Part shown: in pieces, positions 51,701-54,342 of the stretch
Position numbering within the stretch: the stretch's first letter is position 1
Layout: each line of letters starts with the position of its first letter
Notes under the pieces: generated by a model
The model's input: the letters and a program-made list of their open reading frames with translations, nothing else
Databases searched by the model: none
Told to the model about the DNA's origin: nothing
Made by a program: the position numbers and the translations under genes
Assembly (NCBI GenBank): GCA_963971535.1
Contig: OZ020585.1
Location: forward strand, 30,094,568-30,158,567
Length of the DNA stretch: 64,000 nucleotides
Reading direction: 5' to 3'
Source: Notolepis coatsorum
Taxonomy: Eukaryota; Chordata; Actinopteri; Aulopiformes; Paralepididae

Positions 51701-52670
51701 AGATGTGTACTGTACTTTAGTGCAGCGGTTCCCAAACTTTTTTGGCCGTGCACCCCCTGTCACCTCCCGACCTATAGCTGACTGACCCCCCAATTGGTTT
51801 CTGTTAGAGAAGATTGTTGCTGGTCTCCGTGCACAGATTTTATTTTTTATTTTATCTCTTCCCACGGCGACTATGGATAGGGAATTTCTTTATTTAATTA
51901 AAATGTTCACGACAACATGGATGCATGTACTCTGCCAGCATGTTTAATATCCATCAAAGATTTTTATAAAATTGTATTGTAAAAAAAAATTGCACCGCCC
52001 TTGCATTATAAGGAGCTGTAGGGGCGTGTCTGTATGCAAATTAAGTAAACCGGAACGTGCGCTTCAAGTTTGTGAATGAGTGACTTATCTCATTCTGGGG
52101 ATTGCAGCTGAGATCATTTGGAAAGTTAAGACCTCTCCACGCGTTGGTCAATCCGGGGGTAATTGTCGTCGACTTTCTCTTACGACCTTCCAAGGAGGCT
52201 GTCATAAGAGGAAGACTATGTTGGTGAATGAGGTCCAGTGTCTCAGGAGCTAGAGCAGTCGTCTGGTAATCGGAAGGTTCCTGGTTCGACTCCTCCTGAC
52301 AGTGTCGAAGTATCCTTGAGTAAGACACTTAACCCTAATTGCTCCCAATGAACAGGTTGGCACCTTGCATGGTTGCATCCGCTGTCTGTGTGTTAATGTA
52401 CGAGTGAATGTGAGACATGCATTGTAAAGCACTTTGCATTTATATAACAGCTTTTATCCAGTCAATTTACCAGGCTTGGTCTAGTGAACTCACCAGGTAA
52501 CTAGTGTTCAACTTCTGTCAAGGAAGAAAAACTTGTTTTAAAACATGTTGTTCTGTGTTTCCCCCCAGATGATGAGCTGCAGGAGGAGTCCTCTTAACCT
52601 GCGCCCCCAAAATTGGCCATTTTATTTTTTTTATGTTTTTATTTTGTGCAACATTTTAATTTTTTATTAA
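15666..52670 (+). CDS. numa1: NuMA (nuclear mitotic apparatus protein 1), short coiled-coil form; 22 coding exons
   Basis: NuMA links dynein-dynactin and the LGN/Gαi cortical complex to spindle microtubules and is nuclear in interphase. Coding exons: 15666-15704, 15801-15886, 18293-18369, 18550-18632, 19588-19653, 19757-19850, 20062-20197, 21590-21726, 23437-23548, 25189-25306, 25872-26012, 26682-26795, 31894-32493, 34990-35199, 39699-39808, 44634-44769, 45014-45209, 46787-46923, 47017-47271, 47372-47419, 48942-49169, 52569-52670. All join in phase with no internal stop. Identity rests on conserved NuMA segments: hook-like N-terminus (residues 1-150), DVMNTPHFRMRRMKRQ (198-213), AEHYK-MEKAYQHYNTKK (about 595-613), RRRTTQVINITMT (740-752), LPGYR (about 800), QLQARNQACLPHLKSSYPLESR region (843-864) and FTIENTPRKK (968-977). 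At about 1074 aa it is half the length of mammalian NuMA; the loss is in the coiled coil. The end is less certain (see the last exon). Confidence 0.9.
15801..15886 (+). CDS. numa1: numa1 exon 3 (hook-like domain)
   Basis: Acceptor CAACAG, donor GTGAGT. Peptide INSTQPDEPDQGISDLKDGM then LLLKVVHK, residues 14-42: the first half of the hook/CH-like domain that contacts the dynein light intermediate chain in NuMA and Hook proteins. Phase 0 in, phase 2 out. Confidence 0.88.
15923..16407 (-). mobile_element. tRNA-derived SINE in intron 3, 13-bp TSD
   Basis: Family A SINE in antisense orientation to numa1. Exact flanking duplication CTGGTTAAACTAC (15910-15922 and 16408-16420). The plus strand shows a poly-T start (tail) and ends with the tRNA-like head (CGCTACGCCACCTGACCGC). 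Confidence 0.9.
16453..17300 (-). pseudogene. LINE 3' end with reverse-transcriptase C-terminus
   Basis: The minus strand encodes, with stops and frameshifts, TLAGALIQGYYDYACTSW, IGWLRVDDRVQQLAMGLVYK, FQKVSEFHDHTRGSSTNHVQ, WNTLPTAVK and TFKTALKEHLQEAAIRNWP, the C-terminal part of a LINE reverse transcriptase. It is followed by a 3' UTR and a (CAAT)n tail at 16453-16470. Same family as 11655-12870. I do not assign a clade name. Confidence 0.75.
17301..18292 (+). other. rest of numa1 intron 3
   Basis: Contains purine-rich GGTTAAGATAAGGG/GGTTAGGGTTC-type imperfect repeats (17385-17500) and a possible LINE 3' terminus near 17935-17965 (CCCCTTGGGGATAATAAAG, a small hairpin then a poly(A)-like signal). 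No gene is seen. Confidence 0.4.
18293..18369 (+). CDS. numa1: numa1 exon 4 (hook-like domain)
   Basis: Acceptor TTCCACAG, donor GTGAGT. Residues 43-68, including IQDRFEFIADFLQ, matching the RLDFVCSFLQ-type helix of NuMA. Phase 2 in, phase 1 out. Confidence 0.88.
18550..18632 (+). CDS. numa1: numa1 exon 5 (hook-like domain)
   Basis: Peptide KDCRFSPGNAALSWEQVSRG then DTIEICK, residues 68-95, ending at donor GTAGGT. The acceptor TTAAG|AGG is weak (poor polypyrimidine tract) but is the one that keeps phase. Confidence 0.8.
18757..18775 (+). repeat. G homopolymer (19 nt)
   Basis: A run of 19 G in intron 5; length is likely variable or uncertain in the assembly. Confidence 0.9.
18880..19510. repeat. 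interspersed AT-rich repeat in intron 5
   Basis: The phrase ACTGTATCTACAAAACCTTC then TGTTTAATCATCTTCCC at 19042-19080 recurs at 36085-36125 with a shared downstream stretch (TTCATTTGCTTAGATTTTT; ATTTCTGACACTGG...ATGTTCCTAGA), showing an interspersed repeat. No ends can be set. A-runs occur at 19355-19375. Confidence 0.5.
19588..19653 (+). CDS. numa1: numa1 exon 6 (hook-like domain)
   Basis: Acceptor CCCCCTCCAG. Peptide VILLLLYHDLMRSYHFTTFL then LK (residues 96-117), matching the MTMLLLYHSTM helix of NuMA. The donor AAA|GTGAAG is weak but is the only one keeping phase 0. Confidence 0.75.
19757..19850 (+). CDS. numa1: numa1 exon 7 (hook-like domain end)
   Basis: Peptide KELATLASRFVLERDGCVSL then NGDLESYLRNE, residues 118-149, aligned with the AVILKFVLDHEDGLNL segment of NuMA. 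Donor AAT|GTAAGT, phase 1. Confidence 0.88.
19868..20007 (+). repeat. intron 7 tandem repeat ending in a perfect hairpin
   Basis: An imperfect ~43-bp unit (TTAGTCCAGTA.TTGGTC.TTA.GGTC) begins within 25 bp of the exon 7 donor. The last unit (19943-19969) is followed, after 11 nt, by its exact 27-bp reverse complement (19981-20007). Confidence 0.9.
20062..20197 (+). CDS. numa1: numa1 exon 8 (Ser-rich linker)
   Basis: Residues 149-194: SSPSHSILSMCSTLSPSGSD then LASPVFHRSRSVQFVDLHTV and ASSSV. It corresponds to the Ser-rich linker after the NuMA hook domain. Donor GTCAG|GTAACG lies at the start of a minisatellite that copies this junction. Confidence 0.88.
20186..20510 (+). repeat. minisatellite spanning the exon 8 / intron 8 junction
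   Basis: About eight units of 16-61 bp built on CCCCCTCCGTCAGGTAACGC then CACACACTACACACCA. The first unit includes the last ~12 bases of exon 8 and its donor; copies of CCGTCAG|GTAACG recur near 20391 and 20442. Reading through the true donor meets TAA at once. Confidence 0.95.
20785..21480. repeat. decayed member of the TTAA-type family in intron 8
   Basis: Shares long diverged wording with 53675-54060: CACCTTGTTTGTAGAGCTA, TTATATTATAGCTATGG, ATGGTGAATATGAGTAT-like text and GGTATTATGTTT.ATCAT. Ends are not preserved. A hAT-MITE-like terminus (GGACATCCCTA) lies at about 21463-21474. Confidence 0.5.
21590..21726 (+). CDS. numa1: numa1 exon 9 (start of coiled coil)
   Basis: Residues 194-240: SSPLQDVMNTPHFRMRRMKR then QMIQDAEAHDSMEKELNSSL and TLLEHK. 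This is the strongly conserved NuMA junction (LQTPQFQMRRLKKQ type) opening the coiled coil. Donor AAAG|GTAAAT, phase 1. Confidence 0.93.
21708..21850 (+). repeat. tandem repeat spanning the exon 9 donor
   Basis: Four to five units of about 30 bp (GACTCTTCTGGAACA.AAAG then GTAAATA). The first unit is the end of exon 9 plus its donor; further AAAG/CAGG/AAGG+GTAAAT donors follow at about 21757, 21787 and 21842. Two central units have lost the GT. Confidence 0.9.
21848..23330. other. intron 9 repeats, mostly unresolved
   Basis: GGGATGTCCGATATTATCGG at 21853 is a hAT-MITE-type terminus with no partner found. A LINE (CAAT)n tail on the minus strand lies at 22198-22262. CCCCGTACCTGGTTCAACT (about 21996) and the reverse of CTCAGTTAGCCAGGTACGAGG (about 23298) look like degenerate inverted termini of a larger element. 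Nothing coding. Confidence 0.4.
23437..23548 (+). CDS. numa1: numa1 exon 10 (coiled coil)
   Basis: Residues 240-277: DSQIRELSYRLEKLTRDQCE then KEQGAGQELQELLDKNQ. Heptad-like coiled coil matching NuMA residues soon after the MRRLKKQ motif. Phase 1 in, phase 2 out (GC|GTAAGG). Confidence 0.9.
23633..24118. mobile_element. hAT MITE (486 bp) with 8-bp TSD
   Basis: Ends CAGGTATCAAACGCAAGGCC and ...AAGTTTGACACCACTG are inverted (the reverse of the right end is CAGTGGTGTCAAACTT). Exact 8-bp duplication ATTTAGAT at 23625-23632 and 24119-24126. The 8-bp duplication and CAG.GG.GTCAAAC ends fit hAT/Charlie-type elements. No transposase remains. Confidence 0.85.
24127..25188 (+). other. rest of numa1 intron 10
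   Basis: Bases 24134-24460 look like a decayed LINE 3' region on the minus strand (AT-rich, no readable protein). Bases about 24700-25120 are unassigned. No gene. Confidence 0.35.
25189..25306 (+). CDS. numa1: numa1 exon 11 (coiled coil)
   Basis: Residues 277-316: ALQSRLHEVINQHQQLKTSN then SQMERKVDQLTEENGTLSAN. Matches the LHETLKQCQDLKTEKSQM-type NuMA segment. Donor AAC|GTAAAC, phase 0. Confidence 0.92.
25579..25700 (+). repeat. AT-rich tandem repeat (about 25 bp x 5)
   Basis: Units of AATAACTAACTGAAATTCAA with small changes, in intron 11. Confidence 0.85.
25872..26012 (+). CDS. numa1: numa1 exon 12 (coiled coil)
   Basis: Residues 317-363: MRELCSQLIHAEAELGRLWE then AQASAREEWSSRSSLLESQL and NQVTSHK. 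Acceptor GTGTGTCAG, donor CACAAG|GTGAGA. The same frame stays open through the following minisatellite to about 26350, so longer forms of this exon are possible (see findings). Confidence 0.88.
25989..26480 (+). repeat. minisatellite copying the exon 12 donor
   Basis: About ten units of 39-48 bp containing ACATCACACAAG|GTGAGAGTAGAG. The first is the end of exon 12. Units end in AAG at 26060, 26099, 26147, 26195, 26243 and 26285, spacings 48, 39, 48, 48, 48 and 42 bp, all multiples of three. Later units diverge (CACAGTGCATAAGGTGAG) and lose the frame. Confidence 0.95.
26682..26795 (+). CDS. numa1: numa1 exon 13 (coiled coil, Spindly-like motif region)
   Basis: Residues 364-401: DLLAGQTEILQSKISSLEDE then LSKVGTEDQGENMGAIMQ. 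It aligns with the NuMA LQGKLSQLEEHLSQL segment, where the Spindly-like dynactin-binding motif has been described. Phase 0 on both sides. Confidence 0.9.
26925..27754. mobile_element. hAT element (830 bp) with 8-bp TSD in intron 13
   Basis: Ends TAGGGGTGGGACGATA and ...GATTCCCACCCCTA are inverted. Exact 8-bp duplication CTATGTAC at 26917-26924 and 27755-27762. Near the left end is a tandem of an 18-bp unit (ATCGATCCAGATCGATAT, four copies, 26941-27020). No transposase is recognised. Confidence 0.88.
28140..29085 (+). pseudogene. L1-type LINE ORF2 fragment (part 1)
   Basis: Broken frames read SSDHAPLTLDIRFSS (end of an endonuclease), SGRLLAHQLKRNAASRSIPQ, IKDSSGNLTSDPVHINKDFK, then an L1-like linker (NKAPGP) and LLLKKD. 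Several stops and frameshifts. It stops at about 29085 inside the RT fingers and resumes at about 30548. Confidence 0.75.
29838..30038 (-). pseudogene. hAT transposase fragment
   Basis: The minus strand encodes SVDIFNAVESAVQQYGGFDK then LSAVVTDGAPTMKGK. The TDGAPxMxGK phrase is the conserved core block of GTF2IRD2-like hAT transposases. Only about 50 residues remain. Confidence 0.7.
30059..30483. mobile_element. TA-flanked MITE with perfect 23-bp TIRs
   Basis: The termini are CCGTAATTCCTCTAATAGTA plus ACC, exact inverted copies at 30059-30081 and 30461-30483, bordered by TA on both sides (30057-30058, 30484-30485). Internal ATACAAGCCGGG phrases repeat near each end. TA target and CCGTA ends suggest a Tc1/mariner-like MITE. 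Confidence 0.85.
30548..30860 (+). pseudogene. L1-type LINE ORF2 fragment (part 2)
   Basis: Reads SLLDVDVKVLAKLLASRLEG, VLLGIISEGQTGFIKGRHIF and ISLDAEKAFDRVE, the L1 RT palm region including the first catalytic Asp block, then a stop (TGA at 30788) and decay. It continues the frame broken at 29085. Confidence 0.8.
30885..31030 (+). repeat. SINE (family A) 3' fragment
   Basis: ACCGACCAGT...GAGCAACAACCAGGAAGGGG then AAATTGGGATGGGAGAAAAA matches the 3' halves of the SINEs at 41539-41965 and 48390-48847. Confidence 0.75.
31031..31893 (+). other. end of numa1 intron 13
   Basis: AT-rich, no feature recognised beyond short A-runs and diverged ACTATATACTCA phrases that also flank the hAT element upstream. 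Confidence 0.4.
31894..32493 (+). CDS. numa1: numa1 exon 14 (main coiled-coil exon, 200 codons)
   Basis: Residues 402-601, an unbroken heptad-rich coiled coil (NELECEMEDLRSQLENTLSC ... TEAAEHYKTK) rich in Glu, Gln, Lys and Leu with no Pro. It ends in the AEHYK phrase that directly precedes MEKA in NuMA of other vertebrates, so it corresponds to the 3' end of the giant coiled-coil exon of mammals, here only 600 bp. Phase 0 on both sides. Confidence 0.93.
32521..33024 (+). other. intron 14, unassigned part
   Basis: No supported feature. Confidence 0.4.
33235..34163 (+). mobile_element. Internally deleted hAT transposon with 8-bp TSD
   Basis: Ends CAGACCTGGGCATTGTACGG and ...AATTGCCCACCCCTG; exact 8-bp duplication GTTTAGAC at 33227-33234 and 34164-34171. 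The subterminal parts are GC-rich (GGCCCGCGGGCCGG; CGGCCCCCCGGG). It retains the 3' end of a transposase gene (33436-33627). Confidence 0.92.
33436..33627 (+). pseudogene. hAT transposase C-terminal dimerisation domain remnant
   Basis: 63 codons: LFGSTYICEQTFSVMTFTKS, RYRSSLTDEHLAAVLRISTS then DMQPDFDGLVKAQQRLDFSH. The CEQTFS...K...R..LTDEHL pattern is the hAT family C-terminal dimerisation block, close to the GTF2IRD2/SCAND3-like group. The catalytic core is gone. Confidence 0.85.
34990..35199 (+). CDS. numa1: numa1 exon 15 (end of coiled coil)
   Basis: Residues 602-671: MEKAYQHYNTKKRVFQDSQD ... NENTLLAKVASLQAQ. The MEKA.xHY.xKK phrase is a NuMA signature. Acceptor CTGATAG, donor CACAG|GTTGGT, phase 0 on both sides. 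Confidence 0.93.
36560..36830 (+). repeat. tRNA-headed repeat (family B)
   Basis: AGCTCACCTGGCAG then GACAAGTTCGAATCCCC resembles tRNA A and B boxes, followed by poly-T, GGTTAAGGTTAGGCAT repeats and CTTAGAGAATGGCAATAGAC. The same unit occurs at 39945-40098 plus 41036-41190, where a TTAA element splits it. Confidence 0.6.
37686..38233. mobile_element. TA-flanked MITE with internal 72-bp tandem
   Basis: Ends CCGTACTATAAGCC and (reversed) CCGTACTTTTCGCACTATAAG, bordered by TA. The interior repeats GCGGCTTATA many times and has about 2.2 copies of a 72-bp unit (38064-38225), which produces a misleading repeated open frame. Shares the CCGTA terminus with 30059-30483. Confidence 0.75.
38504..39014. 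mobile_element. hAT-type MITE with GGGCTGGGYGATAT ends
   Basis: Left TAGGGCTGGGTGATATGGCC (38504) and right GATATATCGCCCAGCCCTA (to 39014) are inverted. A second left end (TAGGGCTGGGCGATATGG) lies at 37594, suggesting two nested or truncated copies around the TA-flanked MITE. No clean 8-bp duplication was found. Confidence 0.55.
39257..39590 (+). mobile_element. tRNA-derived SINE (family A), intact head
   Basis: Best preserved Pol III promoter of the family: A box TGGCGCAGTGG (39268-39278) and B box GGTTCGAGCCC (39312-39322). Ends GGGATGGGAGAAAAATGGGG. Sense orientation relative to numa1. Confidence 0.85.
39699..39808 (+). CDS. numa1: numa1 exon 16 (tail)
   Basis: Residues 672-708: LARVKQPAISQDDSLELSCL then DDSLDEVPHSKYPNTT, matching the DSIDSLDLSCEEG-type acidic Ser segment of the NuMA tail. 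Donor ACAAT|GTAAGT, phase 2. Confidence 0.9.
39781..39875 (+). repeat. tandem duplication spanning the exon 16 donor
   Basis: The ~39-bp unit ACCTCACTCTCAA.ACCACAATGTAAGTC occurs with the true donor at 39809, again with a full GTAAGT at about 39839, and as a third mutated copy. The first copy overlaps the exon end (CCTCACTCTAAATATCCCAACACCACAAT). Confidence 0.9.
39945..41190 (+). repeat. tRNA-headed repeat (family B) split by a TTAA element
   Basis: The head TAGCTCAACTGGTAGTGC and GACAAGTTCGATTCCC (39953-40018) is followed by GGTTAAG/TTAGGCATTG repeats; the unit resumes after the insertion at 41036 and runs to CTTAGAGAATGGCAATAGAC and a shared CG-rich end. Same as 36560-36830. Confidence 0.6.
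40099..41035. mobile_element. TTAA-flanked nonautonomous element, 929 bp, near-perfect TIRs
   Basis: TTAA at 40099-40102 and 41032-41035. Left TIR CTCTTTCAGTGCC and right GGCATTGAAAGAG differ at one base. It is inserted in a GGTTAAGG tandem unit, which confirms the TTAA target. No transposase frame. It shares internal text with 33025-34813. Confidence 0.9.
41300..41538 (+). pseudogene. LINE 3' fragment (family C)
   Basis: Reads ARIVHKVDSREHTNYLF and EIQTLLVL with breaks, then KGAPQLWVSNYG, parts of a LINE RT C-terminus also seen at 49431-49635. Interrupted by the SINE at 41539 and continues at about 41966-42150. Confidence 0.65.
41539..41965 (+). mobile_element. tRNA-derived SINE (family A) inside LINE family C
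   Basis: GTCAGGTGGCGTAGCAGAG head, then the family body and an A-rich tail near 41945. It splits a LINE fragment. The B box is mutated. No exact target duplication is evident. Confidence 0.75.
42175..42455 (-). repeat. truncated SINE (family A)
   Basis: On the minus strand it starts at the tRNA-like head (GGCCGGGTGGCGCAGCGGAC) and runs into the body (CCTACAGTTCGG; CAGCGAGGG), ending before the tail. Confidence 0.75.
42814..43095. mobile_element. hAT MITE (282 bp) with 8-bp TSD
   Basis: Ends TGGGGCTGCACGATTTGGGG and ...AATCGTGCAGCCCTA, inverted; duplication GTTGGCGA at 42806-42813 and 43096-43103. The centre contains a LINE-like 3' tail (ATCTCAATGGGACTTCCTGG then TTAAATAAATG). Confidence 0.88.
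43677..44139 (-). mobile_element. tRNA-derived SINE (family A) with 16-bp TSD
   Basis: Antisense to numa1; nearly identical to the 11800-12257 copy. Exact duplication GGTCAGGCTCTAAATC at 43661-43676 and 44140-44155. The head on the minus strand is GGGCGGCTACGTGGCGTAGT. Confidence 0.93.
44156..44620 (+). other. AT-rich end of intron 16
   Basis: Diverged TTCATTATTTACTC repeats at about 44175-44265; nothing else is supported. Confidence 0.45.
44634..44769 (+). CDS. numa1: numa1 exon 17 (tail)
   Basis: Residues 708-753: MSRAGRHMESLTSTAADLCL then DSAKRPLPSSTKRRRTTQVI and NITMTQ. RRRTTQ.INITMT is one of the most conserved NuMA tail motifs. Phase 2 in, phase 0 out. Confidence 0.95.
44835..44980 (+). 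repeat. intron 17 tandem repeat
   Basis: About three copies of a ~62-bp unit with GGCTACATGATTGTTGGTAA then TGTAACATTAGGTGA, starting about 65 bp after the donor. Confidence 0.85.
45014..45209 (+). CDS. numa1: numa1 exon 18 (tail, LGN-binding region)
   Basis: Residues 754-819: KTPGLNQTSLPSARSQPNLS ... GQLGNLPGYRRSTAHPLPPR. The LPGYR phrase lies in the part of NuMA that binds LGN. Donor CGCA|GTGAGT, phase 1. Confidence 0.9.
45230..45455 (+). repeat. 39-bp minisatellite after the exon 18 donor
   Basis: Five to six near-identical units of AGTTACTGAAACTCTGTCCG then TCTTACAGTGATTCTTCAT. It begins about 20 bp into intron 18. The repeated open frame on the minus strand is an artefact of the 39-bp period. 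Confidence 0.95.
45560..46745 (-). pseudogene. LINE remnant on the minus strand
   Basis: Reading 46745 to 46110 on the minus strand gives RT C-terminal text with stops: HVNYIQGKISKSVAILYKCK, ALYIIYCSLILPFISYCVEV then WGQLF, and KFTYLVHYKIMQIMYRAKAK then LLP. The 45590-46080 part is CG-rich 3' sequence with a 23-C run (45855-45877). Confidence 0.65.
46787..46923 (+). CDS. numa1: numa1 exon 19 (tail)
   Basis: Residues 819-864: SSGTFCVGTENEPDLLGDYW then VRIAQLQARNQACLPHLKSS and YPLESR, strongly matching the NuMA tail (DEPEQL.DWNRIAELQ.RN, HLKT.YPLESR). Donor AGG|GTCAGA is non-consensus beyond GT. Confidence 0.93.
46905..46975 (+). repeat. duplication of the exon 19 end and donor
   Basis: CCCCTGGAATCTAGGGTCAGAGGTCACAC is repeated about 50 bp later as CCCCTGGAGTCTAGGGTCAGAGTTCACC, including the GT donor. 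The second copy puts TAG in frame. Confidence 0.85.
47017..47271 (+). CDS. numa1: numa1 exon 20 (tail)
   Basis: Residues 865-949: PSLCPDFIITDKDLRLGDPS then ETIRRASLMPDSLTGHRSSY ... SSALLRPSPQ. TIRRAS matches the phospho-site-bearing NuMA tail block; the rest is Ser/Pro-rich and poorly conserved. Phase 0 both sides. Confidence 0.92.
47272..47340 (+). repeat. tandem repeat at the exon 20 donor
   Basis: TTAGTTACTAGTCCTACATG then TTG occurs twice with a third partial copy, starting at the donor GTTAGTTCAGTTACTAG. Confidence 0.85.
47372..47419 (+). CDS. numa1: numa1 exon 21 (tail)
   Basis: Sixteen codons, TRPLTPKRNTRKPLSP (residues 950-965), basic with two SP/TP sites, fitting the NLS/phosphorylation region. 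Acceptor CTATCTCAG, donor CCG|GTGAGA. Confidence 0.85.
47420..48358 (+). other. intron 21, unassigned part
   Basis: A partial MITE-like terminus (GGGATGGGCAAAAATC) near 48233; otherwise nothing supported. Confidence 0.4.
48390..48847 (+). mobile_element. tRNA-derived SINE (family A) with 12-bp TSD
   Basis: Head GGCGGTCAGGTGGCGTAGCG (A box) and B box GGTTCGAGCCC near 48443; A-rich tail to 48847. Duplication ACGTTAATTCCG at 48378-48389 and again just after the tail (48847-48858). Sense to numa1. Confidence 0.9.
48942..49169 (+). CDS. numa1: numa1 exon 22 (basic tail)
   Basis: Residues 966-1041: ASFTIENTPRKKTYLRKGLD then KLRSSTLKPSKSPTQSASRK ... SPSLAASARK. FTIENTPRKK matches the AFSILNTPKK motif; the rest is Lys/Arg/Ser/Pro-rich (repeated KSP), consistent with microtubule/DNA-binding NuMA C-termini. 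Phase 0. Confidence 0.93.
49244..49405 (+). repeat. intron 22 tandem repeat (about 63 bp x 3)
   Basis: Units with CATTATACTCATAAACCAAT then TAATAAACGCATACATTGG, starting about 75 bp into the intron. Confidence 0.85.
49431..50165 (+). pseudogene. LINE 3' end (family C)
   Basis: Encodes FRAKCRVLPANIQRLFVPCP then DDSRRKFNCKHQFARTTLKQ and RCTSVIGIKLWNSLHNDVKE with a stop: a LINE RT C-terminus. The 3' UTR runs to AATAAAGAAAG at about 50150. Matches 41300-42150. Confidence 0.75.
50325..50462 (+). repeat. TACTGGT minisatellite
   Basis: Imperfect repeats of TATACTGGTTACTACACTGG then TGAATATACTGATTACTA in intron 22. Confidence 0.85.
50901..52235. mobile_element. candidate DNA element with GGTCTCATTCACCAAC ends
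   Basis: Left GGTCTCATTCACCAACGGAC and right GTTGGTGAATGAGGTC are inverted with two mismatches; CAGTG borders both sides (50896-50900, 52236-52240). A hAT-MITE left end (CAGCGGTTCCCAAACTTTTT, 51724) lies inside without a partner. Superfamily not assigned. Confidence 0.55.
52241..52443 (+). mobile_element. tRNA-derived SINE (family D)
   Basis: Head TCAGGAGCTAGAGCAGTCGT and B box GGTTCGACTCC (52281-52291), then the body GTCGAAGTATCCTTGAGTAA, GCTCCCAATGAACAGGTTGG and an end TTGTAAAGCACTTTGCAT. This wording is typical of a widespread teleost SINE type. Confidence 0.75.
52569..52670 (+). CDS. numa1: numa1 last exon 23 (end uncertain)
   Basis: Acceptor TTCCCCCCAG at 52568. In phase the peptide is MMSCRRSPLNLRPQNWPFYF and 13 more hydrophobic residues to TAA at 52668-52670, which overlaps an ATTAAA signal. 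This hydrophobic end is suspicious. A second AG at 52581-52582 would give only EESS and a TAA at 52595-52597. AATAAA signals follow at 52675 and 52765, so the transcript ends here either way. Confidence 0.6.
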   Translation: MMSCRRSPLNLRPQNWPFYFFYVFILCNILIFY

Positions 52671-52674
52671 AGCA

Positions 52675-52790
52675 AATAAAATATCCATTTGGATCCTTTA
52701 TTTTTTTAACTGATTTTTATTTTGAATGATATTTGTACCATTTTACTCTATTGTATATTGACTTAATAAATGAAGTTGAACTTGAAAATG
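52675..52790 (+). terminator. numa1: numa1 polyadenylation region
   Basis: ATTAAA (52666), AATAAA (52675-52680) and AATAAA (52765-52770) followed by a TG-rich stretch (GATGTTTGTGTT). This marks the end of the gene. Confidence 0.65.
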
Positions 52791-52884
52791 ATGTTTGTGT
52801 TATTACTGTGATGAACGGCAAGTGAAAGGTTTGCTGGGTCGACTGGACCCTACATGTCATGCCAGGTTTCCCGCACATCCAAAC

Positions 52885-53650
52885 GCATTAAGAATCGAGA
52901 GGTTTATTTGTCACATACATACCAGGGCATACAGTGAAATGCGGGTGGTCATGCCTGCATTGATTGTGCAAAACACAATAATAAAATAGACATAGAAAAA
53001 ATTAAATGGGTAAGACGCAAGATATGCATGGTAAAAAAAAAGACATGCTGAGTTCCTGAGAAACTGGTTCCTATATACAATTTTAAATCTTAATGTATCT
53101 AAACTATACTATTAGTACCTCCTTCCTTTAAAGTGACTTTCTATTTTGTTTAAGTGATAGTTTTAGTGGGTGTACTTGTGAGTGGAGAGTTCTGATGGCC
53201 TGGGGGAAGAAGCTGAGCCGGAGTCTCTCTGTTCTTGCAGCGTGTGACCGTAGGTGCTTGCCTGACCGCAGCAGCTTGAACAGGCTGTTGGGGTGGTGGG
53301 GGGTCTTTCATAATTCTGCAGGCTCTGGATTTGCACCTCTTGTTATATAAATCCTGCAGGGGTGGTAGTGCAATACCCCTAGTACGCTCTGCTGAGCGCA
53401 CCACTCTCTGGAGTGCCTTCCTGTCCAGTGCCGCGCTGTTTCCAAACCAGGCAGTGATGTTTCCAGTTAGAATGCTCTCTACATCCCCGGAATAGGAGTA
53501 GAGTATCTTCCCCGATACTCTGAACTTCCTTAGCTGTCTCGGGTGATGGGAGGTGCGGTTTTGCCGTTTTCACCACAATCTGTGTCGGGTCCTCTGTGAT
53601 GTGGACTCTTGAGTGCCACGCCCCTTCCGGGAAGTGCATAGGCCATGCCA
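52885..53650 (-). pseudogene. L2-like LINE 3' end
   Basis: The minus strand encodes the RT end LRKFRVSGKILYSYSGDVES, ILTGNITAWFGNSAALDRKA, LQRVVRSAERTRGIALPPLQ and DLYNKRCKSRACRIMKDP, then a 3' UTR ending at GTATGTGACAAATAAACCTC near 52890. It contains a 283-bp segment repeated in inverse at 54343-54625. Confidence 0.8.
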
Positions 53651-53654
53651 CCCA

Positions 53655-54342
53655 TTAACCCCATGTAATCGCTCACCTTGTTTGTAGAGCTAAACCTATA
53701 TTTTATATTATAGCTATGGTTCTAATAACGCCGTCGATTGTCTGGGTTTCTTCTGGTCAACATGCAAAAAAACTGATATTTTTTTCATCTACACATTTCC
53801 GTTTTATACCATGGTGAATATGAGTATAGTTGTAGAGTGATCCTGTGTAATCCCAGGGAACTCCGTCAAACAGCCCTTTAGTGAAATCCACTTAACACGT
53901 TGCCATTTCTCACCTGATTATTGAATCATCCTGAAATCAACGCTAGATTATCGGTATTATGTTTAATCATACATGCCCGAAAGAGGACCGGGGGGAAATC
54001 GGCCCTCCGTGCTTTGATCGCAGCCAACGGCACACACGGGCTGCGATCGTGGGGGGAAAAAAATATCGGATCAACGCAAGATTGATAATATATAGTTATC
54101 AATCGTTTCTAATGGAGTGCAATAGCGGCCGCAAGGTGTTAGTCTGTTGTATTGCACAGTTGCGGTCTCAGACAGAGTGCAACACAGTCCTACACCATAA
54201 CAGGATGAATTATGAATGGAAATGGTTAATAAAATAACTTATCATAATAACGAGTATACTCGTTGGCGGCCAACGATTGGCGGGCTATAACGAGTTAACT
54301 TGTTTTTGGCGCAGAAACTAAGTCGTTTTAAATTGGATGTAC
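53655..54342. repeat. decayed TTAA-family element between inverted LINE segments
   Basis: Shares CACCTTGTTTGTAGAGCTA, TTATATTATAGCTATGG, ATGGTGAATATGAGTAT and GTATTATGTTTAATCAT wording with 20785-21130. TTAA occurs near both edges (53657, 54295) but the termini do not match well. Confidence 0.5.
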
